Below are positions 10,706 to 18,762 of a stretch of DNA of 64,000 nucleotides, piece after piece. The notes under the pieces were generated by a model. The model was not told the origin of the DNA. It saw only the letters and a program-made list of their open reading frames with translations, and searched no databases. Every line of letters begins with the position of its first letter. Positions within the stretch are counted from its first letter, which is position 1. The stretch comes from a bacterium (GTDB lineage Bacteria; 4484-113; JAFGCY01): the NCBI GenBank assembly GCA_016932385.1, contig JAFGCY010000058.1, positions 1 to 64,000 on the forward strand. The letters run 5' to 3'. The position numbers were made by a program, and so were the translations under genes.

Positions 10706-10797
10706 GTACAGGTTAAACCGATCTATTAAGCGCTAAGCGCGGATATAATCTAGCGTCTTCGGATGAGCGGTGCACGCTAAACCGATCTCGAGGAGGG

Positions 10798-12996
10798 TTG
10801 GTCAAGCCAAGCGGTAACCGGACGACAAAGCGCATGACGTCAGCACTTAAACACGATGAATTATCGCGCGCGCACGCCGCGCAGGCCGGCCCGGAGCAGG
10901 CCAAGGCCGCACGCTATCTCGACTGCCTGGCCGGCATTACCTCGCAGCTGCTGGCCGCGCCGGATCCGTGGTCACTGATTCCCGATATCGTCAGCTGCGT
11001 CCAGGAGGTTACCGCCGCCAGTCGCTGCTACTTGTTCGAGTGCCGGCGGACCGAGGATGGTCTCTGGCACACGGGGCAACGGTTCCAGGCGCTGGGACAG
11101 ACTAGCGCCGAACCGGAGGGCGGGTTGGCGCTGGTTGGCCGCGACGAGCATATCGCCGATTGCCAGCGCTGGATCGAGCTGTTGTCGACCGGCCATGAGA
11201 TCGTCGGTCGGGTCACGGACCTGCCGGAGCCCGAGCAGCTGTTGCTCAAGGCCTTCCAGGCGCAATGGCTGGCGGTGATGCCGCTGATAGTCGATGGCCG
11301 CTGGGTCGGTTGCCTGGGCCTGGAGGCCAGCCAGGAGCAGGAGCGGGACGGCGCACTGGAGGTGGCCCTGCTCAGGGCCGTGGCCAACACGGTCAGCGCG
11401 ACGCTGGGCCGCGTGGTTGCCGACACGACTACGCGCCAGGTCAACGCCCTGCTGGCCGGCATCCTGCGCTCATCCAAGGACTTCGTGCTGATCGCCACGG
11501 ACCTGAAATTCCGCGTGCTGCTCTATAACAACGTCGCCGAGGCGGTGTTCGGCTACACCGAGGCGGAAGCAACGGGGCGCAGCCTGGACGAACTCGACAT
11601 CCTGGAGTCCGCCACCGGCGATATCAGCGAGGATATCGTCGCCGCCGTGTTCGAAGAGGACGGCTATAACACCACCGTCGACGTGCGCGATCCGCGCGGG
11701 GACTACCACACGCTGGAGATCAACGTCACGGGCATGCAGGATGAGCACGGCACGCTGACCGGCTACCTGCTGATCGCCCACGACATCACGGAAAAGCTGC
11801 GCGTGGAGCGGCGCTCGATGCGTAGTGAACGGATGGAGTCCGTCGGGTTGCTGGCGGGCGGCATCGCCCACGACTTCAACAACATCCTGATGGGCATTCT
11901 CGGCTACGCCAGCCTGATCAAGGACAGCTTGGGCCCGGAGCACGAGGCGGCCCGGATGGTCGAGATCATCGAGCAGTCCGGCGAACGGGCGGCGGCGTTG
12001 ACCGGCGAGTTGCTGGCCTACGCCCGTGGCGGCAAGTACCAAAGTGTCATCCTGCGGCTGGACAAGCAGACCCAGGAGCTCTTAAACATCATCCGTACCA
12101 ACCTGCCCAAGGGCGTCGACGTGCGCTTCGACCTGGCGCCGGACCTGCCGCACGTGCTGGCCGATCCGGTTCAGATGCAGCAGGTGATCATGAACATCTG
12201 CCTGAACGCCGGCGACGCGATCCGCGAGAAGCAGCAGCAGCTGGGCGATCCCGGCTTTTGCGGCCGGATCAAGATCAGCACGCAGCACTACGGGCTGGAT
12301 CTCAGCCAGCTGGTGCACTACGAGGTCGAGGACGAGGTGCTGCCGGGCCAGTTTGTCGTGCTGGGGATCGAGGACGACGGCATCGGCATGACCGAGCAGA
12401 CCCGCCGGCAGATCTTCGAGCCGTTCTTCACCACCAAGTTCGCCGGGCGCGGGCTGGGGCTGGCCGCCGTCGACGGCATCGTGCGCAACCACGGCGGCTT
12501 CATCAGCGTGGAATCGACGCCGGGCGTCGGCACGCGCTTCCTGATCCACCTGCCGGCGTACCTGGCCGCAGTGGATGACGAGGACGAAACGCCGACGCTG
12601 CCCAAGGCCCAGGGCACCGAGACCGTGCTGCTGATCGACGACGAGGAGGTCGTCCGCCAGTTGGCGCTCTTAACCCTGGCCAACCTCGGCTACGAGGTGC
12701 TGCTGGCCAAGGACGGGCGGGAGGCGCTCAATGTACTTGACGAGCACCGTGGCGAGATCAACCTGGTGATCTCCGACCTGCTGATGCCGGGCTTGTCCGG
12801 CAACGAGCTGATCACGCGCCTGCGCGACGCGGCGGCCGGCATCCCCCTGATGGTGATCTCCGGCTACGACAAGCAGACTGCGCAATCGATTACTAAGGAG
12901 ATGGCCGAGGGGTTCCTCAGGAAGCCCTACACGCCCGAGGCGCTCTCGCGCGCCGTCCGTACCGTGCTGGACGAGGCCGCGGCCAAAGACGAGTAA
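10798..12996 (+). CDS. Hybrid sensor histidine kinase (GAF, PAS, HisKA, HATPase, receiver)
   Basis: H-box GGIAHDFNNILMGILGYASL; N-box and G-box (GIEDDGIGM, FAGRGLGLAAVDGIV); REC domain LLIDDEEVVRQ...ISDLLMPGLSG. Start uncertain (TTG 10798 or ATG 10834). Confidence 0.9.
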   Translation: MVKPSGNRTTKRMTSALKHDELSRAHAAQAGPEQAKAARYLDCLAGITSQLLAAPDPWSLIPDIVSCVQEVTAASRCYLFECRRTEDGLWHTGQRFQALGQTSAEPEGGLALVGRDEHIADCQRWIELLSTGHEIVGRVTDLPEPEQLLLKAFQAQWLAVMPLIVDGRWVGCLGLEASQEQERDGALEVALLRAVANTVSATLGRVVADTTTRQVNALLAGILRSSKDFVLIATDLKFRVLLYNNVAEAVFGYTEAEATGRSLDELDILESATGDISEDIVAAVFEEDGYNTTVDVRDPRGDYHTLEINVTGMQDEHGTLTGYLLIAHDITEKLRVERRSMRSERMESVGLLAGGIAHDFNNILMGILGYASLIKDSLGPEHEAARMVEIIEQSGERAAALTGELLAYARGGKYQSVILRLDKQTQELLNIIRTNLPKGVDVRFDLAPDLPHVLADPVQMQQVIMNICLNAGDAIREKQQQLGDPGFCGRIKISTQHYGLDLSQLVHYEVEDEVLPGQFVVLGIEDDGIGMTEQTRRQIFEPFFTTKFAGRGLGLAAVDGIVRNHGGFISVESTPGVGTRFLIHLPAYLAAVDDEDETPTLPKAQGTETVLLIDDEEVVRQLALLTLANLGYEVLLAKDGREALNVLDEHRGEINLVISDLLMPGLSGNELITRLRDAAAGIPLMVISGYDKQTAQSITKEMAEGFLRKPYTPEALSRAVRTVLDEAAAKDE

Positions 12997-13080
12997 CCGC
13001 CGGCTTCCGCTACCTGAGCATTTCCACGCTACGCACGCGCGGCGTTAATGCGGCGCCTATAATCCGCGATAAGTAAAGCG

Positions 13081-13998
13081 ATGAACGAAGTGCGCATTCC
13101 CGGCAAGGTCATGCTCAGCGGCGAGTACGCCGTGCTGGCGGGTGCCTGGGCGGCCCTGCTGCCACTCGACCGCTGGCTGACGGCCCGCCGCGCCGAGCGC
13201 CCCCCCGAAGCAGGCTATGCGCCGGTGGTCAACTGCGCGCGCGCCCTGGCGATCAGTGAGACCGCGGCGCATGAGGCCGGGCGCGGGGTGCCGCACCTGG
13301 TCCTCGATGACGCGGCGTTCAAGACGCCCGACGCCAACGGCCGGCCGGTCAAGCTGGGCATCGGCGGCTCAAGCGCCGAGGCCGTCGCCACCGTCGCCCT
13401 GCGCTTCGAGTGCGCGGGGCTGCCCTGGATCCAGCACTGGCGCCGCATCGCCGCGCTGGCGCGAATGGCTCACGGGATTGCCGCCAGTGGGCGGGGCAGC
13501 GGGGCCGACATTGCCGCCTGCGCCTTCCGCGCGCCGCTTTGGTACCGGCTCGACGGCGAACGGCGCGAGCCGCAATACAAGGCGGTGCTGCCGGTAGAGG
13601 CCAAGCCGCGGGTGCCGCTCTGCCTGGCCTGGACGGGCCGGCCGGCGGATACGAGGGACATGCTCAAGCGCTACTATCGCTGGCAGGAGCAGGGTGGTGA
13701 CGCGGCGCTTTTAGCGCGGCTGGCCGATGTCTCGGACCGGCTGGCGCCCGCCTGGTTCGGCGCCACCGATGACGAGCTGTTCGCGCTGGTCGACGAGCAC
13801 GCGGCGGTGATGGACGAGCTGGCGGCCGCGGCGGGCTTAAGCTACCGCCTGCCGGTGCACGCGCGCCTGGAGGCCTGGGCCAGGCGCTACGGCGGCCGCG
13901 CCAAGCCGACCGGCGCCGGCGGCGGGGACATGATATTGTTGATCGGCGACCTGCCGCTGGACCAACTCGGGGAGCTGCTGATCATCGAGCTGGGGTAA
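13081..13998 (+). CDS. GHMP kinase, phosphomevalonate kinase-like
   Basis: MNEVRIPGKVMLSGEYAVL N-terminus, GIGGSSAEAVATVAL ATP motif, KPTGAGGGDMILLI C-terminal motif. Confidence 0.78.
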   Translation: MNEVRIPGKVMLSGEYAVLAGAWAALLPLDRWLTARRAERPPEAGYAPVVNCARALAISETAAHEAGRGVPHLVLDDAAFKTPDANGRPVKLGIGGSSAEAVATVALRFECAGLPWIQHWRRIAALARMAHGIAASGRGSGADIAACAFRAPLWYRLDGERREPQYKAVLPVEAKPRVPLCLAWTGRPADTRDMLKRYYRWQEQGGDAALLARLADVSDRLAPAWFGATDDELFALVDEHAAVMDELAAAAGLSYRLPVHARLEAWARRYGGRAKPTGAGGGDMILLIGDLPLDQLGELLIIELG

Positions 13999-14044
13999 TA
14001 TCAAGCTACCGATTAGCAATCCTGGTTTTATTAAGGGGTAGTTC

Positions 14045-14791
14045 ATGAGGAAAGCTGGTTTTATAGTTCTATTTCTAATTGCAATTCTATACGTATCAGT
14101 TGTAGGAGCAGATGATTCCAAGTATATAGAGGAGTCTTGTACCGCCGGAGGAAATTGCGGATCACCGAGAGCCGGTATGCGCTATCTGGCTTTTGAGAAA
14201 GTGCTAACCGCTAGGGGATTGCTGGAAATATATAGCGAAAGCATGGATGTACTGAAAAACACGGAGTTTAATGATCCAGCGTTTGAAGGCCAGATTAATC
14301 GAACTCGAGCTGAAATTCTTGATATGGCAATTCAGGCGTATTATTTATGCGGTCCAATTGATTACTCAGACAATAGCGCTGAGCTAATGGCAGCAATTCA
14401 GGATGAGAAATCCGAACACCTGCATTACGAATGGCCGCCGAGTCTTGAAGAACTGGTCACAAGCGGGTTGCTTGATTACCTTCCCGATTCCCCGTATGAG
14501 AACTCCAGATATTTTACACAAGCGCCAGCGGATGGAGGCTTACCGGGCGATGTTATATATTGCGCTTATCCAACTGTCGAGAAAGGATATTTCCATCTCG
14601 AACCGGGGAAGCTGGAAAACTGCCTGCTATTCGTGATAGGCAGGCCCGGTGTATTTGTTAAACCACCAGAAGTGTTGACGGGCTATTTTTTAGGTGACCT
14701 GGATGAGGTTCTGCCCGATCCACCGGAAAACATCGTGTTTCTGACGGGGCAGCTGTACCCGGAAGATATTGAGCAGGATAACGCCAGCTAG
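14045..14791 (+). CDS. Secreted protein of unknown function, AT-richer than its surroundings
   Basis: N-terminal signal peptide; 'PPSLEELVTSGLLDYLPDSPYE' resembles the C-terminal region of pseudopilin-like proteins. Confidence 0.6.
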   Translation: MRKAGFIVLFLIAILYVSVVGADDSKYIEESCTAGGNCGSPRAGMRYLAFEKVLTARGLLEIYSESMDVLKNTEFNDPAFEGQINRTRAEILDMAIQAYYLCGPIDYSDNSAELMAAIQDEKSEHLHYEWPPSLEELVTSGLLDYLPDSPYENSRYFTQAPADGGLPGDVIYCAYPTVEKGYFHLEPGKLENCLLFVIGRPGVFVKPPEVLTGYFLGDLDEVLPDPPENIVFLTGQLYPEDIEQDNAS

Positions 14792-14904
14792 TGAACTAAT
14801 GGCCGTCAGGCACAGCAGTTAACAGGCATGGCGCAAGCCGATTGCGGAGTAATGCACTTTGTTCTTGCGCCGGCCAGCGGTGCGTGGTATATTCACTAGC
14901 CCTT

Positions 14905-14981
14905 GGGCGCATAGCTCAGTTGGCTAGAGCGCATGCTTCACACGCATGAGGTCACAGGTTCGAATCCTGTTGCGCCCACCA
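14905..14981 (+). tRNA. tRNA-Val (CAC), CCA encoded
   Basis: GGGCGCATAGCTCAGTTGGCTAGAGCGCATGCTTCACACGCATGAGGTCACAGGTTCGAATCCTGTTGCGCCCACCA folds as a cloverleaf; anticodon loop TTCACAC. Confidence 0.95.
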
Positions 14982-14989
14982 TCCCCGGA

Positions 14990-15250
14990 ATGAGACTTGC
15001 AGGGCCGATCACGCCATGGCGTGACGTCGGCCGTGACATAGGTGGAATCTCGATGGCAGACGAAGTAAGGGTACTACGGCCCGCAGTGGCCGTAGACATT
15101 TAATGTCTGCAGGCAGAGCCGCCTGCAGTACCCGCAACCAGGGCCGGTTGCAGTACACAACTGCCGGGCACGCTTGCATAAGCCGATGCCGCGGCCGACT
15201 CGGGCTTCGGCCCCAGCGTTACCGGACGCAGCTAGCTAATACCGTCCCCT
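14990..15250. repeat. Palindrome-rich intergenic module
   Basis: Contains CACGCCATGGCGTG, CTACGGCCCGCAGTGGCCGTAG, GTCTGCAGGCAGAGCCGCCTGCAGTACC and CAACCAGGGCCGGTTG; similar words recur near 33.1 and 47.6 kb. Confidence 0.5.
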
Positions 15251-15280
15251 CTTACGCTTACGCTTATCACTTAAGCTTCC

Positions 15281-15502
15281 CTACGCTTTCTTCATCAGCT
15301 CAACAATTTCTTCCGGCGATGGCTTGTAGAACTTCTCGAACTTGGAGAAGATCAGCTTGCCATCGGCCACGACGTCCAGCACGCCGCCGCTGCCGGGAAT
15401 CAACTCAACCTCAGCCTTGAAATTCGCTTCAATCGCCTCCGCCAAACTGGCGGCTAAGGGCCGGTAGTCTCATTCACTGCAATAGGTGATCGTAACCTTC
15501 AT
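15281..15502 (-). CDS. SelW/SelT/SelH (Rdx) family protein, predicted selenoprotein with in-frame UGA
   Basis: Translation with TGA read as U: MKVTITYCSEUDYRPLAASLAEAIEANFKAEVELIPGSGGVLDVVADGKLIFSKFEKFYKPSPEEIVELMKKA*. CxxU redox motif; UGA at 15470-15472; hairpin CCGCCA-GUU-UGGCGG 22 nt downstream. Confidence 0.82.
15439..15453 (-). promoter_or_regulatory. Candidate bacterial SECIS hairpin
   Basis: mRNA CCGCCA GUU UGGCGG: 6-bp stem, 3-nt apical loop with G first, loop starts 22 nt after the UGA. Confidence 0.6.
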
Positions 15503-15629
15503 CGTTCGGAACTCCTGGATAATTGCGACTCCACCATCGGCGTCCACGAATGTAGCGCATGCGCCCGGCGGATGCAAGCCGCGCCTTCAAGCCCTTGAGC
15601 CTTCTACCTTAAACCATGAGCCGGCTTAC

Positions 15630-16823
15630 TCACGGATAGATCGACAGCTTAGCTTCCGTCAGTACCACAACATGTGCCGTGCTTTCCGCGTCGTGGACGA
15701 TCGCGCAGGTCTTGATCGGCGAGCCGAGTTCCGCGTAATGCCGGCAACTGCCGTCCGGGTTGAAAATATAAAAACCGCTGGTGTTCAGGCCCATGTACGG
15801 CTCCGGAATGTCGCAGGTGATGATCTCCGGCTGCCCGTCGCCGTCCAGGTCCGCCACCCAGGAGCCGGCGTCGGAAATCTCGCGCTGGCGCTGGCTGGAC
15901 CGCGGATAGGCCAGTTTGGTGTAGAGCCCCGTTGCCGGATTCAGGTAGCCCTGGTCCGAAGCGAACACTTCATCGGCACCATCGCCGTCCAGGTCCGCGC
16001 TGCCCACGGGCCAGAGCAGCGGATCGCGACCTACCGGAAAGCCCGGGTAGGATGTGGGTTCCTGGCCCAACCCGCATGCCATCAGGCTACGGCTGGATAA
16101 ATCGATCGCCAACAGCTCCGTCAGTCCGTCGCCGTCGATGTCGCCGAAGGTCGGGTTGTAGCAGCCGCAGGGCATTTCCGCCAGCGGAATGACCTCGCCG
16201 GCTTGACCGATGGCCGTCGTTTTGTAATCCGCACCGAGATGGCCCAACAGCTCCTTGGTACCATTACCGTCTGCGTCGGCGATCACTGGTTTATCCAGGT
16301 AAAACTTCAGGTCGAACTCCCCCAGCCGGTTTCCGGTGAAATCGCAGATCGCCACACTTGCGGTGCTGCCGCCTGCGGTTATTAAATCGTCGCAGCCGTT
16401 GCCATCGTAATCCCAGCCGCGTGAGCCCAAATGAGTCAGCTGCGAAGGCCAAGTAAGCTCCCGTTTCTCGCCATCGAGCTCGTAGAGCCAGGTGCCGTGT
16501 TTGTAAGTGCTAAACAGGATCTCATCCGCGCCGTCGCCATCGAAATCCCCGCAGACAATTTCGGCAAAGGTGGTCGGGTTATTGGCCGGCCCCACCTCGC
16601 CGGCCAGCTTCCGCCAGGACAGCCGCTTGCCGACATGCACGGTGGCGATGCCGATGTTCATGTTTGACAGCGTGGCAGACACCCAGTAGGAAACTAGATA
16701 CACCAACCCGGCCAAGACCAGGGTTGCCACGGCGATCAGCACAATCACCCTTCCGCGGGAGTTGTGGGCGATGTCTTTGGCCGCGGGCTCGGCGGCAGTT
16801 TCTAAAGACGGCTGCGAATCCAT
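15630..16823 (-). CDS. Membrane-anchored FG-GAP/VCBS repeat protein
   Basis: TM segment VIVLIAVATLVLAGLVYLVSYWV, then repeated DxDGDGxDE units (DFDGDGADEILF, DLDGDGADEVFA, DLDGDGQPEIIT). Confidence 0.8.
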   Translation of the reverse strand: MDSQPSLETAAEPAAKDIAHNSRGRVIVLIAVATLVLAGLVYLVSYWVSATLSNMNIGIATVHVGKRLSWRKLAGEVGPANNPTTFAEIVCGDFDGDGADEILFSTYKHGTWLYELDGEKRELTWPSQLTHLGSRGWDYDGNGCDDLITAGGSTASVAICDFTGNRLGEFDLKFYLDKPVIADADGNGTKELLGHLGADYKTTAIGQAGEVIPLAEMPCGCYNPTFGDIDGDGLTELLAIDLSSRSLMACGLGQEPTSYPGFPVGRDPLLWPVGSADLDGDGADEVFASDQGYLNPATGLYTKLAYPRSSQRQREISDAGSWVADLDGDGQPEIITCDIPEPYMGLNTSGFYIFNPDGSCRHYAELGSPIKTCAIVHDAESTAHVVVLTEAKLSIYP

Positions 16824-16906
16824 GTTGCACCCCCTTTCGCGCTAGTATCGCAGGCGGCGCGGTTTGCCGCAAGGGGTCCGGTGCAGGAGCAAGCGCCAGC
16901 GCTCCG

Positions 16907-17986
16907 TTACTTCGCGCCCAGGGCCTTGTTCGCCAGGGCGTCGGCGCGCTGGTTTTCCTGGCGCGGGACGTGGCTCAGGTTCACATGCAGGAAATAGCCC
17001 AGCAGGTTCATCGTTTCCAGGGCGATCTGCCTAAGGTCGGGATCCTTGATCTTCCAGTCGCCGCTGAGCTGCTTGACCACCAGCTCGCTGTCCAGCCGGA
17101 ACTCCAGCTTGAACTCGCGGCCCAGGTTGCCCTCGATCCAGGTCAGCACTTCCTTGACCGCCAGGTACTCGGCTTGGTTGTTGGTGTGCTCGCCCAGCGC
17201 GCTGCCGCCTTCCTTGACCAGCCGGCCGGTCTCGTCGAGGATCACCCAGCCGCTGGCCGCCGGGCCGGGGTTGCCACGACTGGCGCCGTCGGTGTAGACG
17301 ATCAGCGTCGCGCCTTCGCGCGGCTTGGGGGCCGGCGGCAGGGGCGGCAGCTTGCTGGCCAGCGCTTTCTCGAACTTCTTGGCACGCTCGGGCAGGGCCT
17401 CGTCGTCGGCCGGCGGAGCGCCGGGCTCCTTGGCGAAGATCTCGCCCTGGCGCCGCTGTTGCTTACCGGCCGGCTGGGTGCGGCGCACGATCAGGCAGTT
17501 GGCGAAGGCCACCAGCACGTCGTCGTGTTCCACCGCGGCGAACTCGTGGCTGGTGCCGAAGCCCACCGTCACCTGGCCCGGGTCGACGGCCAGCGCCGCG
17601 GCCAGCGTGGATTCGATCCGCTGGCGGTCCTCGGCCAGGTTCAATCCCGCGGGGCAGAGGATCCGCACGCTCAGGTTCAGTACGCTCCGCAACTGCTGGC
17701 GCGCGAGTGCCGTCACCGTCTGGCTGAGCAGCACCAGCGACTCGGCTTCCTTGAGCTGCGGGTCGTCGTCCTCGAACAGCGTGCGCAGGTCGGGCATGCC
17801 GCAGGCGGCCAGGAGCGAGTCCAGCACGCTGCGGCAGACGACATCGCCGTCGCCGGCGCCGGCCAGCCCGGCCGGATGGTCGATCATTACGCCGCCCAGC
17901 TTCAGCTCGCGCCGGGCGAGCAGCCGCCCGGATTCGAAGCCGAACCCCACGCGCAGTCCCGCCAGCAGGCTGTGCTCGTCTACCAT
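16907..17986 (-). CDS. Fusion of a degenerate IspF-like domain (N-terminal) and ribonuclease HI (C-terminal)
   Basis: N-term RVGFGFESGR..ELKLGGVMIDHPAGLAGAGDGDVVCRSVLDSLLAA..PDLRTLFEDDDPQLKEAES aligns with IspF; C-term YTDGASRGNPGPAASGW, TNNQAEYLAV, LDSELVVKQ, NQRADALA is RNase HI. Confidence 0.82.
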   Translation of the reverse strand: MVDEHSLLAGLRVGFGFESGRLLARRELKLGGVMIDHPAGLAGAGDGDVVCRSVLDSLLAACGMPDLRTLFEDDDPQLKEAESLVLLSQTVTALARQQLRSVLNLSVRILCPAGLNLAEDRQRIESTLAAALAVDPGQVTVGFGTSHEFAAVEHDDVLVAFANCLIVRRTQPAGKQQRRQGEIFAKEPGAPPADDEALPERAKKFEKALASKLPPLPPAPKPREGATLIVYTDGASRGNPGPAASGWVILDETGRLVKEGGSALGEHTNNQAEYLAVKEVLTWIEGNLGREFKLEFRLDSELVVKQLSGDWKIKDPDLRQIALETMNLLGYFLHVNLSHVPRQENQRADALANKALGAK

Positions 17987-18762
17987 CCCAGCCCGCCGTA
18001 CTTGTCTTTGGATTTCTTCGTGCCGCCGCCCATCAGCTTGATCAGCAGGTTGAACTCCTTCGGTGTCACCACTTTGATGTTGCCCAGCCAGCCGTCGATC
18101 ACGCTGACCTCATAGCCCGCCGCCAGATACAGCGCGCTGTCGTCGCTGTAGTCCGCCAGCTTGTCGCCGGCCTGGGCGATCGCGTCCTGAAAACTCGCGC
18201 GGTAATACAGCTGCGGGGTTTGCAGCACAAAGACGTCCTCGGAGTCGATGTGCTCCATCAGGTGGCCGATCCGCGGATCCTGTTTCTTGCCGCCGAAGAA
18301 ATCGGTCACCGCGGCGTCGCCTTCCCCGGCGCCGATCCGCGTGACGTAGGCCAGCGCGTTGTGCATCTCGACCGCCGGCACCACGCCGCGCTCGGGCAAC
18401 ACCACCTGCTTGAGCCGTTCGACCAGGTCGGCACGGAAGTTGGGCCGGTTGCCGTCGTGCAGGGCGATCAACTCGCCGCTGGCCGCACTCACGCCGGCGG
18501 CGATGCTCTCGGCCCGGCTGGTTCCGCCGTCCACCAGCTTCATTTTGCCGCTGGCGAAGGTCAACGGATCGCCCTCGATCCAGGCGCGCGATTCCTTGCT
18601 GACCACCAGGATGATCTCGTGGCAGTCGTCGTCGGCCTCGAACAGGTCGAGGCTGTGGCAGATCACGGACTTGCCGCCGACCTTCGATTTCAGCTGGTCC
18701 AGCCCCCCGAAGCGTTCGGCCGGTCCGGCGACCGCGATGATCGCGCTCAGTTTACCCGCCAT
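17980..18762 (-). CDS. IspD-like nucleotidyltransferase family protein (divergent)
   Basis: AIIAVAGPAERFG, VDGGTSRAESIAAG, ALHDGNRPNF, QTPQLYY, YSDDSALYLAAGYEVSVIDGWLGNIKVVTPKEF match IspD blocks. Confidence 0.78.
   Translation of the reverse strand: MAGKLSAIIAVAGPAERFGGLDQLKSKVGGKSVICHSLDLFEADDDCHEIILVVSKESRAWIEGDPLTFASGKMKLVDGGTSRAESIAAGVSAASGELIALHDGNRPNFRADLVERLKQVVLPERGVVPAVEMHNALAYVTRIGAGEGDAAVTDFFGGKKQDPRIGHLMEHIDSEDVFVLQTPQLYYRASFQDAIAQAGDKLADYSDDSALYLAAGYEVSVIDGWLGNIKVVTPKEFNLLIKLMGGGTKKSKDKYGGLGW

Noticed and set aside
15103-15420. 105-aa plus-strand ORF
   Set aside because: Starts in the palindromic module and runs antisense through the SelW-like gene; composition not protein-like.
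15486-16100. 204-aa plus-strand ORF
   Set aside because: Overlaps the FG-GAP gene antisense; no recognisable motifs.
16664-18115. 483-aa plus-strand ORF
   Set aside because: Antisense to the IspF-RNase HI and IspD-like genes, which have clear motifs; low-complexity shadow ORF.
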